Shown here: positions 24,225 to 31,801 of the stretch, piece by piece
Numbering within the stretch: position 1 is the stretch's first letter
Layout: each line of letters starts with the position of its first letter
NCBI RefSeq assembly: GCF_014652415.1
Contig: NZ_BMYT01000003.1
Coordinates: forward strand, 434,001-498,000
From: Affinundibacterium macrobrachii
Lineage (GTDB): Bacteria; Pseudomonadota; Gammaproteobacteria; Burkholderiales; Burkholderiaceae_D
Length of the DNA: 64,000 nt
Direction of reading: 5' to 3'
Program-made: the position numbers and the translations under genes
The notes under the pieces: model-generated
The model's input: only the letters and a program-made list of their open reading frames with translations
Told to the model about the DNA's origin: nothing
The model's database searches: none

Positions 24225-26366
24225 TCATTTCTCTGGTGATTTTGTAGTTACAACTTGATCGACAGCATGGGTTTGTCCGCGATGTTGCCAACCAAACGCG
24301 TCATTCACACGATTCGATTCTTGATCGATAGAGAGTGGACGTCCATTTGCATAAGTAAACGATTGAAGTTCCTTTTGATTTTGGATACGAGTCGGCATCG
24401 CACCAGCACGTCGCGATTGCTGACTAGATGCTTGCGCCAATTGCTCGGCTTGTACTCGTTCAGTTTGCCATTGGGTGATCGCCGCTTGTATCGGTTTTAA
24501 CTGTGCTAAAGCTTCAGCACTAATTCGATGGTAGGTTTGTTTCGCGATTTGATTCGCACGTGCGATTTCAGCATCGGTCATCAATATCGCAAGCTCTTGT
24601 GGAACGATAGGATTTTGCGCAAAACGTTGTTGCAACTTTTCGACGAATTGGTTGTAACAAATCTCCCAGTCGTTAATTTGCTTTAGGGTTTCGAGGTTCT
24701 TGCTACGAACACCACTCGCTACTAAATTTGCGGGTGGCTGGCATCTCTCAGCACTCAAACGATATTCGTTGGCTGGGAACTCGGTTAGATAGGCTTGAAT
24801 CTCTGCCTGCTTTTGTAGTCGTGCATGAATTTGATTCAGCCGATTTTGCGCCTCTGCTCTACCCGATGCGCGCAATGCTTCATATAGCTGTGCTGCCTTT
24901 TGATAATCTTGCTGAGCATAAGCAAGCTCCGCCTGCATCCAACTGGTATCGAGCATTAAATCTTGACTTGCGAGCTGAGTGCGCTCTTCACGCCTAACCA
25001 CAAAGGATGTTGGATTTTGTGATCGAAGTGGTGCTTGCGCAGAAACCTGTGCCGTGGGCGTACTTGCTATTTGTTCGCTACGATTACTAACTTCTGCTTG
25101 ACCAGAAGGTGTACTCGTCACTTGCACGGTCGACGATATAGACTCAGGAGCCGGCTCCAAATTCAAATTGGGACGAGAATCTGTCGCAACATTGGACTTC
25201 GAAACTTCGACAGGAAGCTGCATGGTAGGCATCGCAAATGTCGCCGTCCACGTGACGCCCAAAATACCGACTCCAGAAACGATTAGCTTGGTTGCTGATG
25301 TCACTTTAGTCAAGTAATGTGATTGCTGCGTTTTATTTCCAAGGCTTGCTCGCTGCTCCAATAAACACCGCACCCTTTGCTCTAAGGCTGAGCCTTCGTG
25401 ATGTGCCGCCAGTATCAATCCGTTCATGGTGTGATCTTTTACTTGTTTGGCGCAGACATAGAGTGCCTTTGCTAAATCCTGTGCTTTGACCGTTTTACTC
25501 GCATCGGCATCACAAGCTAACTCAGCGATATCTCGCAATCGCTTATATGCCATGCGATTCAATATTTGGAAAAAGAATAGGCGCAACACCAGCACATAAG
25601 CAATGCTCCAAACCGTATCTTTGCGAACGACATGCGCAATCTCATGTGCTAACACGGCGCGTTGCTGTGCTGGCGTTAGCTCTTCTGTCATCCATTGCGG
25701 CAAGCAAATCACGCCATTCGGTACCACCATCGGACTATACCAATTAGGACTGATACGCAACTGCAAACGCAGCTGGTGAGGAGAAAAATGTTCTGCAATA
25801 AATTGATGCGAAGCGGCTATAGCACATGCATCGTCTGCTTGTTCTTCCAGCGCGAGTCGATTTAAATTTCTTAATTGCCACACCAAATGCCAGACCACGA
25901 AAACAGCAAAAATGAGCCAGGCCGACACGATATAGATCGCAATTTCCGACAAATACGATGGCAAGGATATTGAAGAAGGAAGAGAAAAATCAACGATAGA
26001 CGATGGCACAGACTTCGCTACATTTTGCGAATACTTCGGTGGATTTGTAGATTCAACAGCTACAGAATCCACCGCATTGCCTTCTGTCGTCAGCACCGAT
26101 ACGGGCACTATCAATTCACTATCATGCATCGATGCTGCTGAAGTATTCGTTTGAAACATATTACTCGCCAGCACCAAATGCAGTGCTGCTGTGATGAAGC
26201 CTGCGAAGTAAGCCAGACGCCACAAGGATTCACTAAAACGTGTGTGGGTGATCGGATTCAACAGCCCCACGCGCTGCACAACATATGCAAATCCTAGCAA
26301 TAAACTACTATGAATGAGATATGTAATGAGGTACACCAAAAAGTACGCCGCAGCTTGCTCAAGCAT
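24225..26366 (-). CDS. BlaR1-like M56 family membrane metalloprotease
   Basis: A 713-residue transmembrane zinc protease of the BlaR1/MecR1 type. Membrane helices are near residues 5-27, 43-66 and 140-170, with a fourth near 350. The cytoplasmic protease loop has HEIAH at 241-245 and an ELACDADA segment carrying the further ligand. Residues about 380-713 would be periplasmic. They are Ser/Thr/Gln-rich, then helical with a TPR-like stretch (YAQQDYQKAAQLYEALRASG). No penicillin-binding sensor domain (SxxK, KTG) is seen, so the signal is unlikely to be a beta-lactam bound in the classical way. The start is supported by GGAGG upstream; it overlaps the BlaI-like repressor gene by 8 bases, indicating co-translation. 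Confidence 0.88.
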   Translation of the reverse strand: MLEQAAAYFLVYLITYLIHSSLLLGFAYVVQRVGLLNPITHTRFSESLWRLAYFAGFITAALHLVLASNMFQTNTSAASMHDSELIVPVSVLTTEGNAVDSVAVESTNPPKYSQNVAKSVPSSIVDFSLPSSISLPSYLSEIAIYIVSAWLIFAVFVVWHLVWQLRNLNRLALEEQADDACAIAASHQFIAEHFSPHQLRLQLRISPNWYSPMVVPNGVICLPQWMTEELTPAQQRAVLAHEIAHVVRKDTVWSIAYVLVLRLFFFQILNRMAYKRLRDIAELACDADASKTVKAQDLAKALYVCAKQVKDHTMNGLILAAHHEGSALEQRVRCLLEQRASLGNKTQQSHYLTKVTSATKLIVSGVGILGVTWTATFAMPTMQLPVEVSKSNVATDSRPNLNLEPAPESISSTVQVTSTPSGQAEVSNRSEQIASTPTAQVSAQAPLRSQNPTSFVVRREERTQLASQDLMLDTSWMQAELAYAQQDYQKAAQLYEALRASGRAEAQNRLNQIHARLQKQAEIQAYLTEFPANEYRLSAERCQPPANLVASGVRSKNLETLKQINDWEICYNQFVEKLQQRFAQNPIVPQELAILMTDAEIARANQIAKQTYHRISAEALAQLKPIQAAITQWQTERVQAEQLAQASSQQSRRAGAMPTRIQNQKELQSFTYANGRPLSIDQESNRVNDAFGWQHRGQTHAVDQVVTTKSPEK

Positions 26367-26751
26367 GGTCGCCTCCTTTATCTTCGATCAATTGACGAAT
26401 TTTTTCTAAGTCATCGACTTTAATCTCATCTTCTTGCACCAAATGACTCAATAGCGCTGGCGTATTACCGCGGAATACGGTTGCCAACAAATCCGCCAGC
26501 ATCGATCTTTGAATCTGAGATTCGCTCACTAAAGGAGTATAAAAAATTTGACGCCCTTCACGCTGGCTAGACAGAAGCCCGCGCTTTTCCAAACGCGTCA
26601 GTAAAGTAGCGACAGTGGTATGAGCAAGTGCACGACTATCGCGCAACAATTCTGTCACCTGCGCCGTACTAGAATTCGGTTGATCCCATAGCACACGCAT
26701 GATGCTTAGTTGCAAATCACTCAGTGAAACCTTGTCAGCGTCTTCATCCAT
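26359..26751 (-). CDS. BlaI/MecI/CopY family repressor
   Basis: A 130-residue winged-helix repressor. The N-terminal DNA-binding region reads LSDLQLSIMRVLWDQPNSS, then AQVTELLRDS, TTVATLLTRLEKRGLL and a wing with REGRQIFYTP, all typical of the family. The C-terminal half dimerises and in BlaI is cleaved after activation of the partner M56 protease; here the cleavage site cannot be placed. It is the first gene of an operon with the M56 protease (8-base overlap) and a lipoprotein. A palindrome that matches BlaI-type operators lies 33 bases upstream of its start, so autoregulation is likely. Confidence 0.92.
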   Translation of the reverse strand: MDEDADKVSLSDLQLSIMRVLWDQPNSSTAQVTELLRDSRALAHTTVATLLTRLEKRGLLSSQREGRQIFYTPLVSESQIQRSMLADLLATVFRGNTPALLSHLVQEDEIKVDDLEKIRQLIEDKGGDHA

Positions 26752-26783
26752 ATCGTTCCTTTTGGAAGCATTTCAACTTATTT

Positions 26784-26809
26784 CTACAAATGTAGTAAGA
26801 CAACTGTAG
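26784..26809. promoter_or_regulatory. BlaI-type operator pair
   Basis: CTACAAATGTAG (26784-26795) has perfect TGTAG/CTACA arms, the core expected for BlaI/MecI-type operators. A degenerate copy AGACAACTGTAG follows at 26798-26809, starting 14 bases later. Both sit just upstream of the BlaI-like gene. Binding is inferred. Confidence 0.7.
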
Positions 26810-26918
26810 TAGTTAACTTTAAGGATGTCAATGCCAACTTAGGCAAAAATAAAATCAACTATAAAATCGATAGAAAAATACGTCTTGAAAACAACAGCTG
26901 TGAATCGAAGTTAGACGA

Positions 26919-27812
26919 TCAGAAACTGCCCAATGCAATCACGCCGACCGCAATACATAAAGCACCGCAGATGCGTTGCAGGCGATCGCCCTCGTCTAAT
27001 AAATGGCCACCTATCAGTGCAGCAAATAGCATGGAAACTTCACGTGCGGGGGCGACGTGACTGAGTGGTGCCTCCTGCATCGCATACAAAACAAGCACAT
27101 ACGAAATAGGACTAATCACAGCGACAATCAACGCGTATTTCCATTCTTTATTCCAAGACACACGCGTTGCAACACGGTCACGTAGCAACACCGGTAACAG
27201 CAGCGCGATACGAACGAAGTTGCCAAAGTAATCGACCAACAAGGGAGAGAGCAGCAATACTTTGACGGCGTAACCATCTAACACCGTGTAGGCCGCGATA
27301 AATAAACCTGTGCATAAGCCGTAGAAAATGCCTCTACGCACTCTTATCTGCTGGTCATGTGCGTCTTGCTCTTGACGCAGCGAACGCAATAATTTGGGAC
27401 CACCTGCGATCAAAAACACGCCACCAACAACCGCCAAGATACCGAGCCCACCCAACAAACTCAGATGTTCTCCGAGAAACAATATGGCAACTGCTGATGA
27501 GATCAACGGCCCCGAGCCGCGCGCTAATGGATAGACCACGGTTAAATCGGCTTTGCGATAACCACGCAGCAAAGTCACGAAATACAAGACATGTAAAACG
27601 CCACTCGCACTTATAAATCCCCATTCGAGGTATCCCCAAGTCGGCACCATATCCCAACCAACATAGATACCAACAGGTGCCCACACTACCGCCATGATTA
27701 AAGCAGTGAAACCTGCGAAGCGCACATCGCCCCCTGCTTTTTTAGCAGCGATGTTCCATAAGGCATGAATAAGACCAGCAAGAATGACTAAGTGAAAAGC
27801 GGAATGTGACAC
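26919..27812 (-). CDS. EamA family drug/metabolite transporter
   Basis: A 297-residue inner-membrane protein with ten predicted helices in two EamA repeats: the first begins at LVILAGLIHALWNIAAKKAGG, the second after the basic loop RSLRQEQDAHDQQIRVRRG. Such proteins export metabolites or amino acids, or take up nucleotide sugars; substrate cannot be read from sequence. A typical helix pair VYPLARGSGPLISSAVAILFL is present. The gene stands alone, 168 bases from the BlaI-like gene on the same strand, and faces the small membrane-protein gene at 28090 divergently. Confidence 0.9.
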   Translation of the reverse strand: MSHSAFHLVILAGLIHALWNIAAKKAGGDVRFAGFTALIMAVVWAPVGIYVGWDMVPTWGYLEWGFISASGVLHVLYFVTLLRGYRKADLTVVYPLARGSGPLISSAVAILFLGEHLSLLGGLGILAVVGGVFLIAGGPKLLRSLRQEQDAHDQQIRVRRGIFYGLCTGLFIAAYTVLDGYAVKVLLLSPLLVDYFGNFVRIALLLPVLLRDRVATRVSWNKEWKYALIVAVISPISYVLVLYAMQEAPLSHVAPAREVSMLFAALIGGHLLDEGDRLQRICGALCIAVGVIALGSF

Positions 27813-28089
27813 AGAAAAAACCTAGAAGAAAATTACGAATCCATGCCTAAGCACAATTCAAAGCAAGTAAGCACAGTGTAACAAACTACGACTATGATCA
27901 AAGCAAATTAGACTCCATTTAAGTCTTGCTGCGAATATTCTTGTCACATCTAATCAACCAGCGGCTCGTATCCAAGCAAAGAAATCCGGTTTTTTCTAGC
28001 AACGATTACCTCATGTTTTTGCTAGTAGGAGCGCCATAAAAAAACTACACTTTGTTTTCGCGATTTAATTTAAAAATAAATAGAAAGGA

Positions 28090-28287
28090 GTGGTGATGAA
28101 ACATTTTGTAATGATACTGATAGGCGCAGTGCTACTGTATGGAGGATGGCAATTAACCTCGCCACTCACCAGAAAAAATGCAAGCAAGACGTTTGCCCGT
28201 CATGCACTGCGACTCATTGCGTTTGGCATGTTACTACTCATCTTGTTGATCATCGCGTATTACACACCTGCTTTACACTTACTTTGA
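28090..28287 (+). CDS. Small two-helix membrane protein, unknown
   Basis: A 65-residue protein with two hydrophobic helices (about residues 4-20 and 40-60) separated by a basic loop (SPLTRKNASKTFARHALR). The ATG has an AAAGGAG ribosome-binding site at good spacing, supporting a real gene. It ends 13 bases before the SPFH lipoprotein gene and is likely co-transcribed with it, so a membrane-associated partner role is possible. No family recognised. Confidence 0.6.
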   Translation: MVMKHFVMILIGAVLLYGGWQLTSPLTRKNASKTFARHALRLIAFGMLLLILLIIAYYTPALHLL

Positions 28288-28300
28288 TATAGGAAGAAAA

Positions 28301-29152
28301 ATGAAAAAAATCCTCTCCAAATTGGCGCCACTAAGTTTAATCTCAATTGCAGCAATCCTAACTGGTTGCACCCAAATCGATACTGGTAATGTCGGAGTTG
28401 AACGAACTTTAGGTAAAGTCGGCAAAGATGCGCTGCCACCAGGCATCTACTTCACTGCATTTAAAACAGTTGATGAATTCACTGCCAAAGAAGTGAATTT
28501 TCAGCTACAAGATATGACGCCAAAAAGTCGCGACAACCTAACGATGAAAGATGTCGATATCGATATTTATTTCAAGACGATGCCAGCCGCAATTCCTGCT
28601 TTGTACACCAAGTATCAAGGTGATGTGGTGCAACACAAACAAGTAGTTAGAGATGGCACTAGCGACTTGGTGATGGCATATAGTCGGGTCTCGCGCGAAG
28701 CACGTGAATCTGTCTATAAATCCATCGCGCAATTGGACGCAACCACGATGCATACCAAACGCACCGAATTAGCTGAGATGGTCAGAGCCAGCTTGCAAGC
28801 AGAGTTAGACAACAATGACAAAGGCGCGTTCTTAATCACAGCGGTGAATGTACGAAACTTGTTAACCGACCCAGCGATTGAGGCGGCGATTCGTCAGCGT
28901 GCAGAAACGGATCAAGCGATTCAGAAGAAACTTAAAGAAGTTGATTTAGCCAGAGCGGAAGCAGAACGCTTAATCGTGCAAGCAGAAGGCGAAGCAAAGG
29001 CAAATAAAATCATCAGCGAATCACTCACACCTGCTTTAAAAGAACTACGCTTGGCGGAAATCCAACGTGACGCGGCCATTGCGATCGCTTCAAAAGCGGG
29101 CAATACGGTTTTGTTAGGCAATGCCACGCCTTTAGTGAACGTGAATAAATAA
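28301..29152 (+). CDS. SPFH/prohibitin-family lipoprotein
   Basis: A 283-residue protein. The signal peptide ends in the lipobox LTGC, with lipidation at Cys23. Residues about 28-200 form an SPFH/Band 7 domain: GNVGVERTLGKVGKDALPPG at the start and DVDIDIYFKTMPAAI. This is followed by the typical helical stretch rich in Ala/Glu/Arg (ARAEAERLIVQAEGEAKANK) that drives oligomerisation. SPFH proteins form rings or membrane microdomains; here the lipid anchor would place the ring in the periplasm, which is less usual than transmembrane anchoring. A RBS (AGGAAG) precedes the start, and the small membrane-protein gene is immediately upstream. Confidence 0.88.
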   Translation: MKKILSKLAPLSLISIAAILTGCTQIDTGNVGVERTLGKVGKDALPPGIYFTAFKTVDEFTAKEVNFQLQDMTPKSRDNLTMKDVDIDIYFKTMPAAIPALYTKYQGDVVQHKQVVRDGTSDLVMAYSRVSREARESVYKSIAQLDATTMHTKRTELAEMVRASLQAELDNNDKGAFLITAVNVRNLLTDPAIEAAIRQRAETDQAIQKKLKEVDLARAEAERLIVQAEGEAKANKIISESLTPALKELRLAEIQRDAAIAIASKAGNTVLLGNATPLVNVNK

Positions 29153-29488
29153 ACACACAAATAATCCGCGGCTAGGAGAACGCTTATCTAAATGGAGACA
29201 AGCGTTCAAATGCTTTCAATCAAATATCTAAGCTGGATTAGCTCAAGTTTATTAGCCCAAATAAATTAGTTCATATCTGTCATTCCCGTCCTTGCGGGAA
29301 TGACAATTCAACCTGTAGGGCTGAACCGAGCAGCATTACGGCAGGAATTCCATTTTTTCGTTTACTCCCTGCCCACACTTGCGCAGCAAATATTTCAAAT
29401 TCCACAAGTAAAAACATTTAACAAATTCGTCGTTGTGAAGGTGCTATGATCATATCGCTGTGATCTTCTTTTCAATCAGGAATTTGCT
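29153..29488. other. Intergenic region with REP-like hairpin
   Basis: 336 bases between the SPFH lipoprotein gene and the AsmA-like gene. Apart from the hairpin at 29278-29305, I see only AT-rich sequence expected to hold the promoter of the downstream gene. No small gene is supported. Confidence 0.5.
29278..29305. repeat. REP-like hairpin
   Basis: TGTCATTCCCG / CGGGAATGACA is a perfect 11-base stem with a TCCTTG loop. This CATTCCCG...CGGGAATG palindrome is a common dispersed intergenic element in proteobacteria; copy number here is unknown. Confidence 0.65.
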
Positions 29489-31648
29489 ATGAAAAAGCCT
29501 TTCAAGATTTTAGCTGTCGCGCTCTCGGCTATCGTACTCTTACTGGGTCTTGGTATCGCCTATCTGAGTTTTATATTCGACCCAAATCAGTTCAAATCAC
29601 AATTGATTGAGCTGGTTAAAAACAAGAAACATAGAGATTTGGCGATTGATGGCAATATTCAACTCAACTTTTTTCCCAAACTGGGCGTCAGTTTAGAGAA
29701 GATCAAACTGTCAGAGTTTGAATCAACAACGCAATTCGCCGCAGTCGATAAAGCCCAAGTTTCTCTGGCACTCCTTCCCCTGCTACAAAAGCAAATTGTC
29801 GTCGATAAAATTTCACTCCAAGGTCTACAACTGCGCTACCAACGTGATGCCGCAGGTCAATCAAATATCGATGATCTGATCAAGCAAGAATCTTCTAACA
29901 AAGAAGCGGAATCGCCTAGCTCAACAACGCAGCAAATGCGTTTCGATATTGAAGGTATCGATATCGCGCAATCGAGTTTTGCCATTGACGATCAAAAAAG
30001 TGAATTAAAAGGACGCATTCACGATCTGAATTTCAGTACCGGAAAAATCAGCAACAAAAATAAAACGCCGATCAAGTTCAGCGCGCAATTCCAATTTGAG
30101 CAACCCAAAGCGGAAGCAAAAATCGACATCAATACACAATTGCGCTTCGACATCGAACAAAAACTGCTCGACCTGCAAGATCTCAAATCCCAAATCGCCG
30201 GCAAACTAGGAAGCAATCCTTTTAATGTTGAAATCAGCACGGCGGCAATGCAACTCAGTCCGAACAAAAGTGCTAGCGAACAAATTCAGCTAGCCGCCAA
30301 ACTAGGTGGCACTCAAGAATTGAGTACGCAAATTGTGTTGGGTAAGTTACAGATACAGGATAAACAATTGCAAATTGCCGAGCTCAGTGCGCAAGCACAA
30401 AGCAAGCAGGCTGGCAGCAGCAAACAAGTCAATTTGAAATCTAGTCTAAGCATGGGACTCGATACCCAAGTTGTACAACTGCCCCAGTTAGCGCTACAAA
30501 TTAAGTTGAATGATCCAAAACTCGCGCAAGCCGAAATCCTTATCCCTATCAATGGACAACTCAGTGCCAATCTAAAGGATAAATCGCTTGATACCGAGCT
30601 AGATGCAAAATTCGATGACACCAAATTACAAACGTCAGTACAAGTGAATAATTTTTCAAATCCGGCAATCAGCTTTAAAGTCGATATCGATAAAATCAAT
30701 CTAGATCGTTATATTAAAAGTGCAGTGGAACCTGCAAAAGTAGATAGCAGCAAAGAAGAGGATCTCAATCTAAGCGCATTGAAATCCTTGAACCTAGATG
30801 GTCTGATCCGCATCGGAGCGCTTCAAGTTAAAAACCTAAAGATCAATCAAGTTGCTTTACCAATCAAAGCAAGCCAAGGAAAATTCGCCATGAATGGCAT
30901 TGCAGCGCAACTATATCAAGGTAGTGTCGCTGGCAATATGGGTTTTGATGTCGACGGAAACCGCTTTCAAATGCAACAAAATTTAAGCAATGTGCAAATC
31001 AATCCTATCTTGGTCGATTTCATGCAAAAAGACATTGTTGAAGGTCGCGGCAACCTCAGTGTCAATATCAATACCCACGGCAAACGTGTATCGCAATTTA
31101 AAGATAATTTAAACGGCAACGTACGAACACAATTAACTGATGGTGCAGTGAAAGGAATTAACTTAGCAAAATCCTTGCGCGACTTTAAAGCAAAAATACT
31201 CAACAAAGCGGATCAGCAACAAGCTGCTAATAAAAATGAAAAAACCGACTTCTCAGCATTTTCAGTATCGATGCAATTTGTTGACGGCGTAGGTAACAGC
31301 GACGATCTCGATATGAAATCACCGTTCTTGCGAGTTGGTGGTAAAGGACAAGTGAATCTACGCAATAGCAGTCTCGATTACACCGCACGCACAACCATTG
31401 TGAATACCTCAGCAGGGCAAGATGGCGCTGATTTATCGCAACTAAAAGACCTAAGCATTCCAGTACGAATCAGCGGCCCATTCGACAAACTAGGCTATCA
31501 AATCTTATTCTCACAAATCGGCAGCGAAGCCTTGAAATCAGCATTCAAAGCAAAAGCAGCCCCTGTTCTTGAAGAGAAGAAAAAAGAATTGAAAGAGAAA
31601 GTGAATGAGGAGTTGAAAGGGAAATTGAAGGGATTGTTTGGACAGTGA
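29489..31648 (+). CDS. AsmA family protein
   Basis: A 719-residue protein with a single N-terminal membrane helix (about residues 7-29), then the AsmA start motif (FDPNQFKSQLIELVKNKKHR, and LAIDGNIQLNFFPKLGVSLE). The long beta-rich periplasmic region resembles bridge-like lipid transfer proteins, and the C-terminal AsmA_2 part includes DGAVKGINLAKSLRDFKAKI and LKDLSIPVRISGPFDKLGYQ. It ends with a Lys/Glu-rich helix. The expected role is in outer-membrane assembly or phospholipid transport across the envelope, based on E. coli AsmA and relatives. It is monocistronic, with a strong bidirectional terminator after it. Confidence 0.92.
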   Translation: MKKPFKILAVALSAIVLLLGLGIAYLSFIFDPNQFKSQLIELVKNKKHRDLAIDGNIQLNFFPKLGVSLEKIKLSEFESTTQFAAVDKAQVSLALLPLLQKQIVVDKISLQGLQLRYQRDAAGQSNIDDLIKQESSNKEAESPSSTTQQMRFDIEGIDIAQSSFAIDDQKSELKGRIHDLNFSTGKISNKNKTPIKFSAQFQFEQPKAEAKIDINTQLRFDIEQKLLDLQDLKSQIAGKLGSNPFNVEISTAAMQLSPNKSASEQIQLAAKLGGTQELSTQIVLGKLQIQDKQLQIAELSAQAQSKQAGSSKQVNLKSSLSMGLDTQVVQLPQLALQIKLNDPKLAQAEILIPINGQLSANLKDKSLDTELDAKFDDTKLQTSVQVNNFSNPAISFKVDIDKINLDRYIKSAVEPAKVDSSKEEDLNLSALKSLNLDGLIRIGALQVKNLKINQVALPIKASQGKFAMNGIAAQLYQGSVAGNMGFDVDGNRFQMQQNLSNVQINPILVDFMQKDIVEGRGNLSVNINTHGKRVSQFKDNLNGNVRTQLTDGAVKGINLAKSLRDFKAKILNKADQQQAANKNEKTDFSAFSVSMQFVDGVGNSDDLDMKSPFLRVGGKGQVNLRNSSLDYTARTTIVNTSAGQDGADLSQLKDLSIPVRISGPFDKLGYQILFSQIGSEALKSAFKAKAAPVLEEKKKELKEKVNEELKGKLKGLFGQ

Positions 31649-31694
31649 AATGCCACCCTATTTTTGGAATTTGATTCTGATTTTGAAATACCAC

Positions 31695-31733
31695 AAATAA
31701 AAGGCGAATCTGCCAAAGCAGATTCGCCTTTTT
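31695..31733. terminator. Bidirectional terminator between AsmA and Oar-like receptor
   Basis: A perfect 13-base stem, AAGGCGAATCTGC (31701-31713) / GCAGATTCGCCTT (31718-31730), with a 4-base loop, A-rich on the left and T-rich on the right, between convergent genes. Confidence 0.92.
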
Positions 31734-31801
31734 CCCTACCATCTAGCCCGCAACTTCACATCGAAAAAACTTAGCTTCTCTCAGCGAAGCAAACATGAGC
31801 A

